A DNA stretch of 64,000 nt from Rubrivirga marina (GTDB lineage Bacteria > Bacteroidota > Rhodothermia > Rhodothermales > Rubricoccaceae). Below the pieces are notes generated by a model, which was given only the letters and a program-made list of their open reading frames with translations, had not been told where the DNA came from and did not search any database. The position numbers and the translations under genes are program-made. Shown one piece after another: positions 26,988 to 35,773 of this stretch (its first letter is position 1; every line of letters begins with the position of its first letter). The stretch lies in contig NZ_MQWD01000001.1 in assembly GCF_002283365.1 (NCBI RefSeq), forward strand, positions 931,694 through 995,693, written 5' to 3'.

Positions 26988-27064
26988 CGCGCGCCGGAGG
27001 CCGTACTCTCCTGCTTCCGGGCACCCGCCTCTCCGGTCGCCCGCCGGCTCCTTCCCCCTCCACG

Positions 27065-28708
27065 ATGTCACGCACGCTAGTGCTCGGCGCCGCCCTGTTG
27101 CTCGGCGCCTGCGCGCCCACCATGACGACGCCTGTCGCCAGCGACCCGGACGCGCCAGCCTCGGCCCCGTCCGCCTCGGCCGTCGTCCGAACCACCGCCG
27201 GCCCGGTCCGCGGCGACGCCGAGGCGGACGGGCTCCGGATCTTCCGTGGCGTCCCGTTCGCCGCAACGCCCGTCGGCGGGCTCCGCTGGGCGCCGCCCCA
27301 GCCGCCCGAGGCGTGGACGGACGTCCGCGACGCGACGGCGTTCGGCGACCGGTGCATGCAGGCCGACATCTTCGGGGACATGGCCCCGCGCGCCGAGGGC
27401 ATGAGCGAGGACTGCCTCACGCTCAACGTCTGGGCGCCGGCGGGCGCCGAGAGCCTGCCCGTCCTCGTCTACTTCTACGGCGGCGGCTTCGTGGCCGGCG
27501 ACGCCTCCGAGCCGCGCTACGACGGCGCGGCCATCGCCCGCGAGGGGACCGTCGTGGTGGTCCCGAACTACCGCCTCGGCGTGTTCGGCTTCCTCGCCCA
27601 CCCCGAACTGACGGCCGCGTCGGGGTACGGCGGGTCGGGCAACTACGGGCTGATGGACCAGACGGCGGCGCTCGAGTGGGTGAGGGACAACGTCGCGGCG
27701 TTCGGGGGCGACCCCGATCAGGTCACGATCGCGGGCGAGTCGGCCGGGTCGATCTCCGTGAGCGCGCAGATGGTGGCGCCGGCCGCGCGCGGGCTGTTCC
27801 ACCGGGCCATCGGCGAAAGTGGGTCGGCGCTGGGCGCGCTCCCGCCCGTCTCGCTCGACGACGCCGAGGCGGCGGGGGTGCGGTTTGCCGAGTCCGTCGG
27901 CGCCGCGGCGCTGGCGGAGCTCCGGGCCGTGCCCGCCGCGGACCTGCTGGCGGCGGCCTCGGCGCCGGGCGTCCCGTGGTTCTCGGCCACGCTCGACGGC
28001 CGCGTCTACCCCGAGCCGCCGGCCGAGACGTTCGCCGCCGGCCGCCAGGCGCAGGTCCCGCTCCTCGTCGGCTGGAACTCGGAGGAGATGACGTGGCGGA
28101 TGATCCTGGGCGGCGCCGAGCCGACGCCCGAGGCCTACGCCGGGGCCGTCCGCTTCCTGTACCCGGACCACGCCGACGAGGTGCTCGCCCTCTACCCGGG
28201 AACGACCGAGGCGGAGGTGGTCGAGTCGGCGACGGCGCTCGCGGGCGACCGGTTCATCGCCCACAGCACGTGGCGCTGGTTCGACCTCCACCGCCGGACG
28301 GGCGGTGCGCCGGTCTACCGCTACTACTACGCGCACCCGCGCCCGCCGCTCCGGGGCGGCGGCGCCTCCGGGCTGGCCGGCGGCGTGGTCGAGGGCGCCG
28401 AGGCGCCGCCGCCGGCCACGGGCGCCGTCCACTCGGCCGATATCGAGTACGCCCTCGGCAACCTCGACACGCACCCCGTCTACGCCTGGACCGCCGACGA
28501 CTACGCCGTCTCCGAGACGATGATGGGGTTCTTCGTCCGCTTCATCCACACCGGCGACCCGAACGGGCCCGGCCTCCCGGCGTGGCCGGCCGCCAGCGCC
28601 GCGCCCGACGGCACGTCGGCGGTGATGGTGATCGACGTCGAGTCGGACGCGATCCCGGAGCCGGACCGCGCGCGGTACGAGCTGCTCGAGCGGATCGCGG
28701 GCGAGTAG
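27065..28708 (+). CDS. Carboxylesterase type B, lipoprotein
   Basis: This 547-aa protein starts with a lipobox signal (MSRTLVLGAALLLGAC). The family motifs are FRGVPFAATPVGGLRW, EDCLTLNVWAP, the oxyanion-hole YFYGGGFVAGDA, Ser226 in GESAGS, Glu in WNSEEM and a His-containing C-terminal stretch (SADIEYALGNLD). It should hydrolyse carboxylic esters outside the inner membrane. The start at 27065 is chosen because the frame upstream overlaps the sugar porter. Confidence 0.9.
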   Translation: MSRTLVLGAALLLGACAPTMTTPVASDPDAPASAPSASAVVRTTAGPVRGDAEADGLRIFRGVPFAATPVGGLRWAPPQPPEAWTDVRDATAFGDRCMQADIFGDMAPRAEGMSEDCLTLNVWAPAGAESLPVLVYFYGGGFVAGDASEPRYDGAAIAREGTVVVVPNYRLGVFGFLAHPELTAASGYGGSGNYGLMDQTAALEWVRDNVAAFGGDPDQVTIAGESAGSISVSAQMVAPAARGLFHRAIGESGSALGALPPVSLDDAEAAGVRFAESVGAAALAELRAVPAADLLAAASAPGVPWFSATLDGRVYPEPPAETFAAGRQAQVPLLVGWNSEEMTWRMILGGAEPTPEAYAGAVRFLYPDHADEVLALYPGTTEAEVVESATALAGDRFIAHSTWRWFDLHRRTGGAPVYRYYYAHPRPPLRGGGASGLAGGVVEGAEAPPPATGAVHSADIEYALGNLDTHPVYAWTADDYAVSETMMGFFVRFIHTGDPNGPGLPAWPAASAAPDGTSAVMVIDVESDAIPEPDRARYELLERIAGE

Positions 28709-28746
28709 TCCCGCCTCGGGGGCCCGGTGGACCGACCGAGGCGGGA
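28709..28746. repeat. TCCCGCCTCGG palindrome after the carboxylesterase
   Basis: The 11-bp arms TCCCGCCTCGG and CCGAGGCGGGA begin at the first base after the stop codon. The right arm is 24 nt from the end of the convergent FKBP gene. Confidence 0.65.
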
Positions 28747-28770
28747 CGCCTCGGCGTCGGGCGGTTCGAG

Positions 28771-29136
28771 CTACTGGACGTCGAGGAGCTCGACGTCGAA
28801 GTAGAGCGTCACGTTCGGCGGAATGCCGGGTGGCGGGTTGGCACCGTAGCCGTCCTCCGGCGGCACCATCAGCGCCTTCGACTCGCCGACGCGCATGCCC
28901 GAGATGCCGTCGCGGAAGCCGGGGATGACCTCCTGGAGGTTGAACGTGGACCGATCGCTCTGGTCGAAGACGGTCCCGTCCTCCAGGCGGCCCTTGTAGG
29001 CGACGGTCACGGTGCTCGTCGGCTCGGCGACGGCGGCCTCGCCGGCGGGCGCGACCTCGGCCGGCTCGGCGGACGTGTCGTCGGACTCGCAGGCGGCGAG
29101 GGGCAGGAGTAGGGCGGCGAGGATCAGGAGGCGCAT
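28771..29136 (-). CDS. FKBP-type peptidyl-prolyl isomerase lipoprotein
   Basis: This 121-aa protein has a lipobox signal (LAALLLPLAAC), an acidic Ala/Glu-rich linker and a C-terminal FKBP domain: VTVAYKGRLEDGTVFDQS, IPGFRDGISGMRVGESKALMVPPEDGYG and VTLYFDVELLDV. It should assist folding of exported proteins at a membrane surface. A second small FKBP lipoprotein lies at 45472; the two share the motif order but differ in linker and termini. Confidence 0.9.
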   Translation of the reverse strand: MRLLILAALLLPLAACESDDTSAEPAEVAPAGEAAVAEPTSTVTVAYKGRLEDGTVFDQSDRSTFNLQEVIPGFRDGISGMRVGESKALMVPPEDGYGANPPPGIPPNVTLYFDVELLDVQ

Positions 29137-29214
29137 GGCGAGGCGGAAGGCGTCGGGGCGGTACCCTCACCGGCGCCCATCGTTTCTTCCCTCCGCCGGT
29201 CCGCTCCCATCTCG

Positions 29215-31077
29215 ATGCGCCACGCCCTCCTCGCCCTCTCCCTCCTCGCCCCGCTCGTCGGGGCCGCCCAGACCGTCGAGCGGGTCGAGCCCGCGTTCTG
29301 GTGGGCCGGGATGCACCACCCGGAGCTCCAGGTGATGCTCTACGGTGAGGACGTCGGCCGGGCGCGCGCGACGCTCGCCGAGACGCCCGGCGTCACGCTC
29401 GACCGCGTCGTGGCCGTCGAGAACCCGAACTACCTCTTCTTGGAGATGACGGTCGGGCCGGACGCCGAGGCGGGCCCCCTCGCCCTCACGCTGGAGGGGC
29501 CGGACGGGACGCAGACGCTCGACTACGAGCTCCGCGAGCGGTCGCGCCGGCCGGGCTCCTACGCCCAGGGCTTCTCCTCCGAGGACGTCATCTACCTCAT
29601 GATGCCCGACCGCTTCGCGAACGGCGACGAGTCCAACGACTCCATCCCCGGAATGCTCGAAGGGGCCGACCGCTCCGACCCGAACGCCCGCCACGGCGGC
29701 GACTTCGCGGGCGTCCTGGAGCACCTCGGCTACATCGACGACCTCGGCATGACGGCCATCTGGTTCACGCCGGTCTTCGAGAACGACATGACGCCGGCGT
29801 ACGGGGCCTACCACGGCTACGCCGCGACGGACATGTACGCGACCGACCCGCGCTTCGGGACGACGGACGAGTTCGTCGCCCTCGTCGACGCCGTCCACGG
29901 GCGGGGCCTGAAGGTGATCATGGACATGATCCACAACCACGTCGGCGACCGGCACTGGTGGATGGACGACCTCCCGACGTCCGACTGGGTCCACGACTGG
30001 GAGCGCGTCGGACAGACCAACTTCACCGGTCCGGCGGCCATCGACCCGTACGCCTCCGAGGCCGACCGGCGCCAGCTCGTCGACGGCTGGTTCGTGCGCG
30101 AGATGCCGGACCTCAACCAGCGGAACCCGCTCCTCGCGCAGTACCTCCTCCAGAACACGGTCTGGTGGATCGAGCACACGGGCATCGACGGCATCCGGAT
30201 GGACACGTACCTCTACCCGGACAAGGCCTACATGGCGCGGTGGGCGCGCTACGTCCTCGACGCCTACCCGGACTTCAACATCGTGGGCGAAAGCTGGGTC
30301 ACGAACGTCCCGCACGAGGCCTACTGGCAGGACGACTTCGCGGCGCCCGGCGACGGCTACGACTCGGACCTGCCGAGCGTGACCGACTTCCCGCTCGCCT
30401 TCGCCCTGCGCGGCGCGTTCACGGGCGGCGGCCCGTACGCGATCTACGAGACGCTGGCGCAGGACCACATCTACCCGGACCCCAACGGGATGGTGACGTT
30501 CTTCGACAACCACGACCTCGACCGCGCCTACTCCGACGCGGACGACCTGAGCGCGCTCGCGCTCGGCTACGCCTTCCAGATGACCACGCGCGGCATCCCG
30601 CAGGTCTACTACGGGACCGAAGTGGCGATTCCGAACGGGCCGCGGACGGGCGGCGACGGCTACAAGCGGCTCGACATGCCGGGCGGCTGGCCGGGCGACG
30701 CCCGCTCCGTGTTCACCGAGGCGGGCCGGACCGAGCGCGAGCAGGAGGCGTTCGAGGTCGTCCGCGCGCTGTCCCGCTGGCGCCGCACGGCGGACGTGAT
30801 CCACCACGGCCGGCTCACGCAGTTCATCCCGCGCGACGACGTGTACGTCTATTTCCGCTGGGACGAGGACCCCGGGTCGGAGCCCGGGGCAGGCTCGACG
30901 GTGATGGTCGTGCTCAACGCCGCCTCGGAGGGCCGGACGCTCGACCTCGGGCGCCTCGCGGAGCGCCTCGGCAGCGTCGCGACTGGGCGCGACGTCGTGA
31001 CGCGCACGGTCTACGACCTCACCCGGCCGACGTTGGCGGTCCCGGCTCGGACGGCGCTCGTGCTGGAGGTCCAGTAG
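29215..31077 (+). CDS. Secreted GH13 alpha-amylase / neopullulanase with N-terminal cyclomaltodextrinase-like domain
   Basis: This 620-aa protein has a signal peptide (MRHALLALSLLAPLVGAAQ). Residues 20-105 (VERVEPAFWWAGMHHPELQVMLYG) match the cyclomaltodextrinase N domain found in SusA-like enzymes. The GH13 barrel carries DMIHNHVG, nucleophile Asp330 in GIRMDT, acid/base Glu359 in VGESW and Asp434 in FDNHD. It should degrade starch, pullulan or maltodextrins in the periplasm. There is no SusC/SusD pair nearby; the trehalase and sugar porter 3-5 kb upstream are the only sugar genes in reach. Confidence 0.93.
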   Translation: MRHALLALSLLAPLVGAAQTVERVEPAFWWAGMHHPELQVMLYGEDVGRARATLAETPGVTLDRVVAVENPNYLFLEMTVGPDAEAGPLALTLEGPDGTQTLDYELRERSRRPGSYAQGFSSEDVIYLMMPDRFANGDESNDSIPGMLEGADRSDPNARHGGDFAGVLEHLGYIDDLGMTAIWFTPVFENDMTPAYGAYHGYAATDMYATDPRFGTTDEFVALVDAVHGRGLKVIMDMIHNHVGDRHWWMDDLPTSDWVHDWERVGQTNFTGPAAIDPYASEADRRQLVDGWFVREMPDLNQRNPLLAQYLLQNTVWWIEHTGIDGIRMDTYLYPDKAYMARWARYVLDAYPDFNIVGESWVTNVPHEAYWQDDFAAPGDGYDSDLPSVTDFPLAFALRGAFTGGGPYAIYETLAQDHIYPDPNGMVTFFDNHDLDRAYSDADDLSALALGYAFQMTTRGIPQVYYGTEVAIPNGPRTGGDGYKRLDMPGGWPGDARSVFTEAGRTEREQEAFEVVRALSRWRRTADVIHHGRLTQFIPRDDVYVYFRWDEDPGSEPGAGSTVMVVLNAASEGRTLDLGRLAERLGSVATGRDVVTRTVYDLTRPTLAVPARTALVLEVQ

Positions 31078-31231
31078 TCACAGTCAGGTACGGATCGGGG
31101 CGTTTGCGCTAGGTGCGGCCATGCCGACGCCACGCCGTTCTCGACTCCCCAAGGCCGTTGCCCCGAACGGGCACGCACCGCTTGGGCGGGTGGTGCGATG
31201 AGCGACGTCCCGACTCTGCCCACCGCCAGAC

Positions 31232-31705
31232 ATGCCGCCCCCTCCGCCGCGCCCCAGGGCGGGAACCATCCTCGGGCTCCTGTCGGAGGCGGTGCGCCAG
31301 CAGGCCCGGTTGGCCGTCGCACTGGAGTTCGCCACCGTCGTGCTCGGCGTCGTGATCGGTCTCCAGGTGACCGCGCCCACGCAGGCCCGCGCCCACGCCG
31401 ACCGCGAGGCCCATTTCCTCCGCCAACTCCACGCCGACGTCGTCGAGACCGAGCGCGACGGCCGGCGGGTCGACTCGCTGATGGCGCCCCAGGCCCGCTC
31501 CGGGACCCGGCTCGTGCGCACGTTCTTCCTCCCCGGAGACGCGCTCATCGAGTGGTTCGGGGGCCACATGGCCCCCCTGCGTCCGCCCGGTCGCGGCGGC
31601 GGAGGAGGCGCTCGTCTCGCCCCGCTCGCGCTCGAGACCCACGGCCGGACGCCGGACCAGGTCGACTCGCTCCGCCCGCAGGTCGAAGCCGAACAGGCCC
31701 CATGA
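31232..31705 (+). CDS. Single-pass membrane protein, probably a shortened DUF6090-like protein
   Basis: This 157-aa protein reads LAVALEFATVVLGVVIGLQV followed by QARAHADREAHFLRQLHADVVETERD. This is the membrane segment plus coiled helix typical of small proteins of the type LEL(L/V)VVVLGVFLGIQVxxWNxxRxxR. Those are usually longer and end in a second helical part; here a Gly/Pro-rich stretch and LETHGRTPDQVDSLRPQVEAE close the frame early. It may be a truncated or decaying copy. No function is assigned to the family. An earlier ATG at 31198 is in another frame. Confidence 0.5.
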   Translation: MPPPPPRPRAGTILGLLSEAVRQQARLAVALEFATVVLGVVIGLQVTAPTQARAHADREAHFLRQLHADVVETERDGRRVDSLMAPQARSGTRLVRTFFLPGDALIEWFGGHMAPLRPPGRGGGGGARLAPLALETHGRTPDQVDSLRPQVEAEQAP

Positions 31706-31835
31706 GCGACACGCCCGCCCCACCCGCCTCGGGGCACGAGCGGAGGCGGTCGGATCGTCTATCCCCTGCGGCCGACCGCCCGTAACCGTAACGGGCCGTC
31801 GGCGTAGCCGCTTCGTCTCCCATCACCCCCGCCCG

Positions 31836-34163
31836 ATGCCCCGTTCGCTTTTTTCGCTCCTCCTCCTGCTCCTCGCCCCGCTGGCGCTCGCCCAGAGCCC
31901 GGTCGGCATGTGGACCATCGACCTGCTGCCACCGAGCGGTGGTGACCCCTTCGACTCCGGCTTCCTGACCGTCCCCGCCGAGGGCGAGACCGGCCGGTTC
32001 GTCCTCCTCAACAACCAGATCGACTCCGAGGTCGGCGGCGTTGAGACCACGACGAACGGGGCCGACTTCACGGCCACGGGCCAGCTCACGTCGCTCGGCG
32101 CGCCGTTCGCCTTCGAGGGGACGCTCGACGGCGACGCCGTCGAGGGCACGTTCGGCATCGGGGGAAACACCTTCGGCATCCGCGGGACGCGCGCCGAGGC
32201 CGGCGCCCTCGCCGACTACGAGGCCCGCCAGGACTCGCTCCGCCTGGCGAACGCGCCCGAGCCCGTCGACCTCTTCGAGCCGTTCGACCTCCCGACTCCG
32301 AACTCGTACCGGACCGCCAGCGGCCGGCCGGGCCCCGACTACTGGCAGCAGCGCGCCGACTACGACCTCGAGGCGAGCCTCGACGACCAGACGCACACGG
32401 TCACCGGCACGGTCCGCCTGACGTACACCAACAACAGCCCGGAGGCCCTCGATTACCTCTGGTTCCACCTCGAGCAGAACCTGTTCGACGCCAATAGCCG
32501 CGGCGGCCCGATCACCGGCCGCGCCGCGTCGTCGCTCGACGAGGAGCACGGCTACCGCCTCGGCACGATCACGGTCGACGGCCGGACCGTGGCGCCGCTC
32601 GTCACCGACACCCGGATGCGGCTCGACCTCCCGTCGCCGGTCGAGGCCGGCGGCGGCCGGGTCGAGGTCGAGATCCCGTACTCGTTCGTGATCCCGGGCT
32701 CGCCGGGCACGCCGCGGATGGGCCGCCTCGAGACCGAGCACGGCTGGGTCTACGCGATGGCCCAGTGGTTCCCGCGCGTGGCCGTCTTCGACGACGTCAA
32801 CGGGTGGAATCACATGCCGTACCTCGGCTCCGGCGAGTTCTACCTCGACTACGGCGACTACGAGATGACGCTGACGGTCCCGGCCAGCCACACCGTCGTG
32901 GCGACGGGCACGCTCCTCAACGAGGACGAGGTCTACACCCGCGAGCAGCGCCAGCGGTTGGCGGCGGCCCGCGAGAGCGACGAGGCCGTCCTCATCGTGA
33001 CCGAGGCGGACCGGGACGCGGCGGCCTCGGCGACCGGCACCAAGACGTGGCGCTACCGCGCCGAGAACGTCCGCGACGTGGCCTGGGGCTCCTCGGCCGC
33101 CTTCATCGTCGACGGCGCCAACGCCGCCGTGCGGATGGACGACGGGAGCACGAACGACGTCCTGATCCTCAGCGCCTACCCGGAGGAGGGGGTCTCCGAC
33201 GACCCCGAGAACCCCGGCTGGGAGGAGGCCACGCGTTACGGCCGCGCGTCGATCCTCAACAACTCGTACTGGCTCCCCTACCCGTACCCCGTCGCGATCT
33301 CGGTCGCCAGCCACATCGGCGGGATGGAGTACCCGATGCTCCACTTCTCCCGCGTGACGGCCCGCCACTTCAGCCTGTTCGGGGTGATCGACCACGAGCT
33401 CGGCCACAACTGGTTCCCGATGATCGTCGGCTCCGACGAGCGACGCCACCCGTGGATGGACGAGGGGTTCAACACGTTCATCAACGGCCCGTCGAACCTC
33501 GCGTTCTACGACGAGGGCGACGACCCGTCGCTGCCGGGCTACGGCACGGGGGCCACGACGCGCGCCTCCCGCGTCTTCCCCGAGAACATCGCCGACGCCT
33601 TCCGGGCCAACGAGATCTCGGTCGACGACGAGATCATGACCTACCCGGACCAGCTCGAGGGCAACGAGATCGGGTGGAACGCCTACACGAAGCCGGGCGC
33701 CGGGCTCTACTACCTCCGCACGGCGATCCTTGGCCAGGAGCGGTTCGACGCGGCGCTCCGCGAGTACATCCGGCGCTGGGCCTACAAGCACCCCCAGCCG
33801 GCCGACTTCTTCCGCACCATCGAGGACGTCGCGGGCGAGGACCTCGACTGGTTCTGGCGCGGCTGGTTCGACACGCGCCACCCCTACGACGCCGTCCTCG
33901 AGTCGGTCACGACGGCGGACGACGTCGTGAGCGTGACGGTCGGGCAGAACCGGGGCCTCGTCTTCCCGACGACCGTCGAGGTCACGTTCACCGACGGCTC
34001 GACGGCGCGCGCGAGGGTCCCCGTCGAGGGCTTCGCTCGGACGGAAACGCTGACGGTGACGGTCCCCGCGGCGGGCCGCACGGTGGAGCGCGCCGTGCTC
34101 GACCCGGATGGGCTCCTGCCGGACGTCGACCGCGACAACGACGTGGTCGAGATCGGCCAGTAG
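31836..34163 (+). CDS. M1 family zinc metallopeptidase
   Basis: This 775-aa protein has a signal peptide (MPRSLFSLLLLLLAPLALAQ). After about 150 residues of leader domain comes an aminopeptidase N-like beta domain (DYDLEASLDDQTHTVTGTVRLTYTNNSPEALDYLWFHL). The zinc site is His520-Glu521-x2-Gly-His524 (HELGHNW) with Glu543 in DEGFNTF. The exopeptidase motif GxMEN is replaced by GGMEYPM, as in several bacterial secreted M1 members, so substrate preference may differ from true aminopeptidase N. It belongs to the large exported-peptidase set of this region. Confidence 0.92.
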   Translation: MPRSLFSLLLLLLAPLALAQSPVGMWTIDLLPPSGGDPFDSGFLTVPAEGETGRFVLLNNQIDSEVGGVETTTNGADFTATGQLTSLGAPFAFEGTLDGDAVEGTFGIGGNTFGIRGTRAEAGALADYEARQDSLRLANAPEPVDLFEPFDLPTPNSYRTASGRPGPDYWQQRADYDLEASLDDQTHTVTGTVRLTYTNNSPEALDYLWFHLEQNLFDANSRGGPITGRAASSLDEEHGYRLGTITVDGRTVAPLVTDTRMRLDLPSPVEAGGGRVEVEIPYSFVIPGSPGTPRMGRLETEHGWVYAMAQWFPRVAVFDDVNGWNHMPYLGSGEFYLDYGDYEMTLTVPASHTVVATGTLLNEDEVYTREQRQRLAAARESDEAVLIVTEADRDAAASATGTKTWRYRAENVRDVAWGSSAAFIVDGANAAVRMDDGSTNDVLILSAYPEEGVSDDPENPGWEEATRYGRASILNNSYWLPYPYPVAISVASHIGGMEYPMLHFSRVTARHFSLFGVIDHELGHNWFPMIVGSDERRHPWMDEGFNTFINGPSNLAFYDEGDDPSLPGYGTGATTRASRVFPENIADAFRANEISVDDEIMTYPDQLEGNEIGWNAYTKPGAGLYYLRTAILGQERFDAALREYIRRWAYKHPQPADFFRTIEDVAGEDLDWFWRGWFDTRHPYDAVLESVTTADDVVSVTVGQNRGLVFPTTVEVTFTDGSTARARVPVEGFARTETLTVTVPAAGRTVERAVLDPDGLLPDVDRDNDVVEIGQ

Positions 34164-34257
34164 GCCCGCCTCGGGAGGTCGGCGGGGCGCTCCGGTTCGG
34201 CCGGGGCGCCCCGGTTGTCGTTTCGCGAGGTCGCCGGGCGCCCGGCCGAGGTGGGCC
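34163..34257. repeat. Long-loop GGCCCGCCTCGG / CCGAGGTGGGCC inverted repeat
   Basis: The left arm 34163-34174 starts in the M1 stop codon. The right arm 34246-34257 reaches the stop of the convergent esterase. One pair is G-T (wobble in RNA). A 71-nt spacer lies between. Confidence 0.5.
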
Positions 34258-35657
34258 TACTCCGCGGGGAAGAGGAACCGGAGCATGTCGGGCGCGCGCT
34301 CGGCCCAGGCGCGCTCGCTGTGCCCGGCGCCCTCGGCCTCGACGTAGCGGACGAGCGCCTCGTCCCACCCGGTCTCGACGAGGAGCGCCGCGAGGCGTCG
34401 GGCATCGGGGACCATCGAGCCGCCCTCTTCGGTCCCGACGTCGACCCAGACGCGCTGGCCGGGCGGCGGCGTGGCCGCGGCGACGGCGTCGAGGATCGCC
34501 TTGTCGTCCCACCAGACCGACGGCGAGGCGACGATCAGCCGGCCGAACACGTCGGGCCGGGTGATCCCGAGGTGCATCGTGACGAGGCCGCCGAGCGACG
34601 AGCCGCCGAGGCCGGTGTGCGCGGCGTCGGGGAGCGTCCGGTAGCGGGCGTCGATGAGCGGCTTGACGACGTCGGTGAGGAGCCGGCCGTAGGCGTCGCC
34701 GAGGCCGCCGGCCGGGGGGCGCGTGGCGATGAGCGTCGCCGTGACGCCCTGTGCGTCGCGCTCGACCTCGACCGTGATGTCGGGCTCGATGTGGTACGTC
34801 CCGTCGGGCCGGGGCGTGACGGGAGAGACGCCGCCTGGGATCTCGGCGACGAGGCCGCCCTCCGTCTCTCGAATCACGACGACTTCGCCGGCGTCGGTGG
34901 CGAACGGGCCGGTCGACGGGGCCAGCGGGCCGTCGCCGGTGGGCGGGCCGCTCCGGTTCATCACGCGGCGCCAGGCGCGGCGCGTCGGCGTGTACTCGTC
35001 CGTCCGCCGGTTCGTGTTGGCGACGCCGACGAGGATCAGGGGCTCGATCTCGCCCGCCTCGATAAGCGCGGTGGCCGCCTCGTCCAGGCCCCACTCGGCG
35101 CCGGGCTGGGTCCCGAACACGCCCGCGCCGTCGTGGAGGTAGAGCACGGGGTAGCGGCGGCCGGGCTCGTCCTCGTAGCCGGGCGGAAGCCAGACGTAGC
35201 CAGAGCGCGGCGCGAGGCCGGCGCCCTCGACGCCCTCGATGGTGTCGACGCGGCCGGTGACGACGCCGGGCGCCGGCGCGACGCGGTCGCCCCACGCGAG
35301 CTCGAGGTCGGTCCCGCCGCGCCGGACGACGACGCGGTGGTTCTCGCCCTCCTGCCACCCGTCGTTCGGGTTGCCGGGGCCGTCGACCTTGATCTTGAGG
35401 TCCACCACGAGGCTGTCGCCTTCGACGGCGATCGGGACGGCGGCCGTGTAGAGGCCGTCGCCGTCGGGGTCGGCGGCCTCGAACGTGCCGCCCCACGAGA
35501 GCGGCGCCCGGTCGCCGCGCAGGCCGACGGTGTCGGCGGTCGGGTCGAGCCAGCCGTCGGCGAGGGGCTGGCGGAGGTCGAGCGTGGCGCGGAGCGTGTC
35601 GGGCTGCGCCACGGCCGAGGCGGTGAGGAGGGCGACCAGGAGACCGAGGCGGGGCAT
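34257..35657 (-). CDS. Secreted Fes/enterochelin-esterase-type alpha/beta hydrolase with internal insertion
   Basis: This 466-aa protein has a signal peptide (MPRLGLLVALLTASAVAQ). An N-terminal early-set/CBM48-like domain (residues about 20-130: GTFEAADPDGDGLYTAAVPI) precedes the esterase D-like hydrolase domain: YPVLYLHDGAGVF, nucleophile Ser in GLGGSSLGGLV, and a C-terminal AGHSE with the His. Between TPTRRAWRRVM and GLGDAYGRLL, where relatives are nearly continuous, about 85 extra residues occur, reading as a small beta domain (GEVVVIRETEGGLVAEI, ITVEVERDAQGVTATLIA). Substrate unknown; siderophore or feruloyl esters are known for the family. Confidence 0.85.
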   Translation of the reverse strand: MPRLGLLVALLTASAVAQPDTLRATLDLRQPLADGWLDPTADTVGLRGDRAPLSWGGTFEAADPDGDGLYTAAVPIAVEGDSLVVDLKIKVDGPGNPNDGWQEGENHRVVVRRGGTDLELAWGDRVAPAPGVVTGRVDTIEGVEGAGLAPRSGYVWLPPGYEDEPGRRYPVLYLHDGAGVFGTQPGAEWGLDEAATALIEAGEIEPLILVGVANTNRRTDEYTPTRRAWRRVMNRSGPPTGDGPLAPSTGPFATDAGEVVVIRETEGGLVAEIPGGVSPVTPRPDGTYHIEPDITVEVERDAQGVTATLIATRPPAGGLGDAYGRLLTDVVKPLIDARYRTLPDAAHTGLGGSSLGGLVTMHLGITRPDVFGRLIVASPSVWWDDKAILDAVAAATPPPGQRVWVDVGTEEGGSMVPDARRLAALLVETGWDEALVRYVEAEGAGHSERAWAERAPDMLRFLFPAE

Positions 35658-35749
35658 GTCGGAGCGGACGGGTTGTCAGAGGCTACGCCGGAGGCTCTCC
35701 GCATCGGGACCCGACGCGGCATCGGGTGTCACTGGGGTCGGCGGCTCTG

Positions 35750-35765
35750 GCCTCGGCGTCGAGGC
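35750..35765. repeat. Short GCCTCG/CGAGGC palindrome
   Basis: GCCTCG-GCGT-CGAGGC lies 9 nt beyond the DUF885 stop on the minus strand, followed on the plus strand by GGGCGGGG. It is a shortened family member. Confidence 0.5.
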
Positions 35766-35773
35766 GGGCGGGG

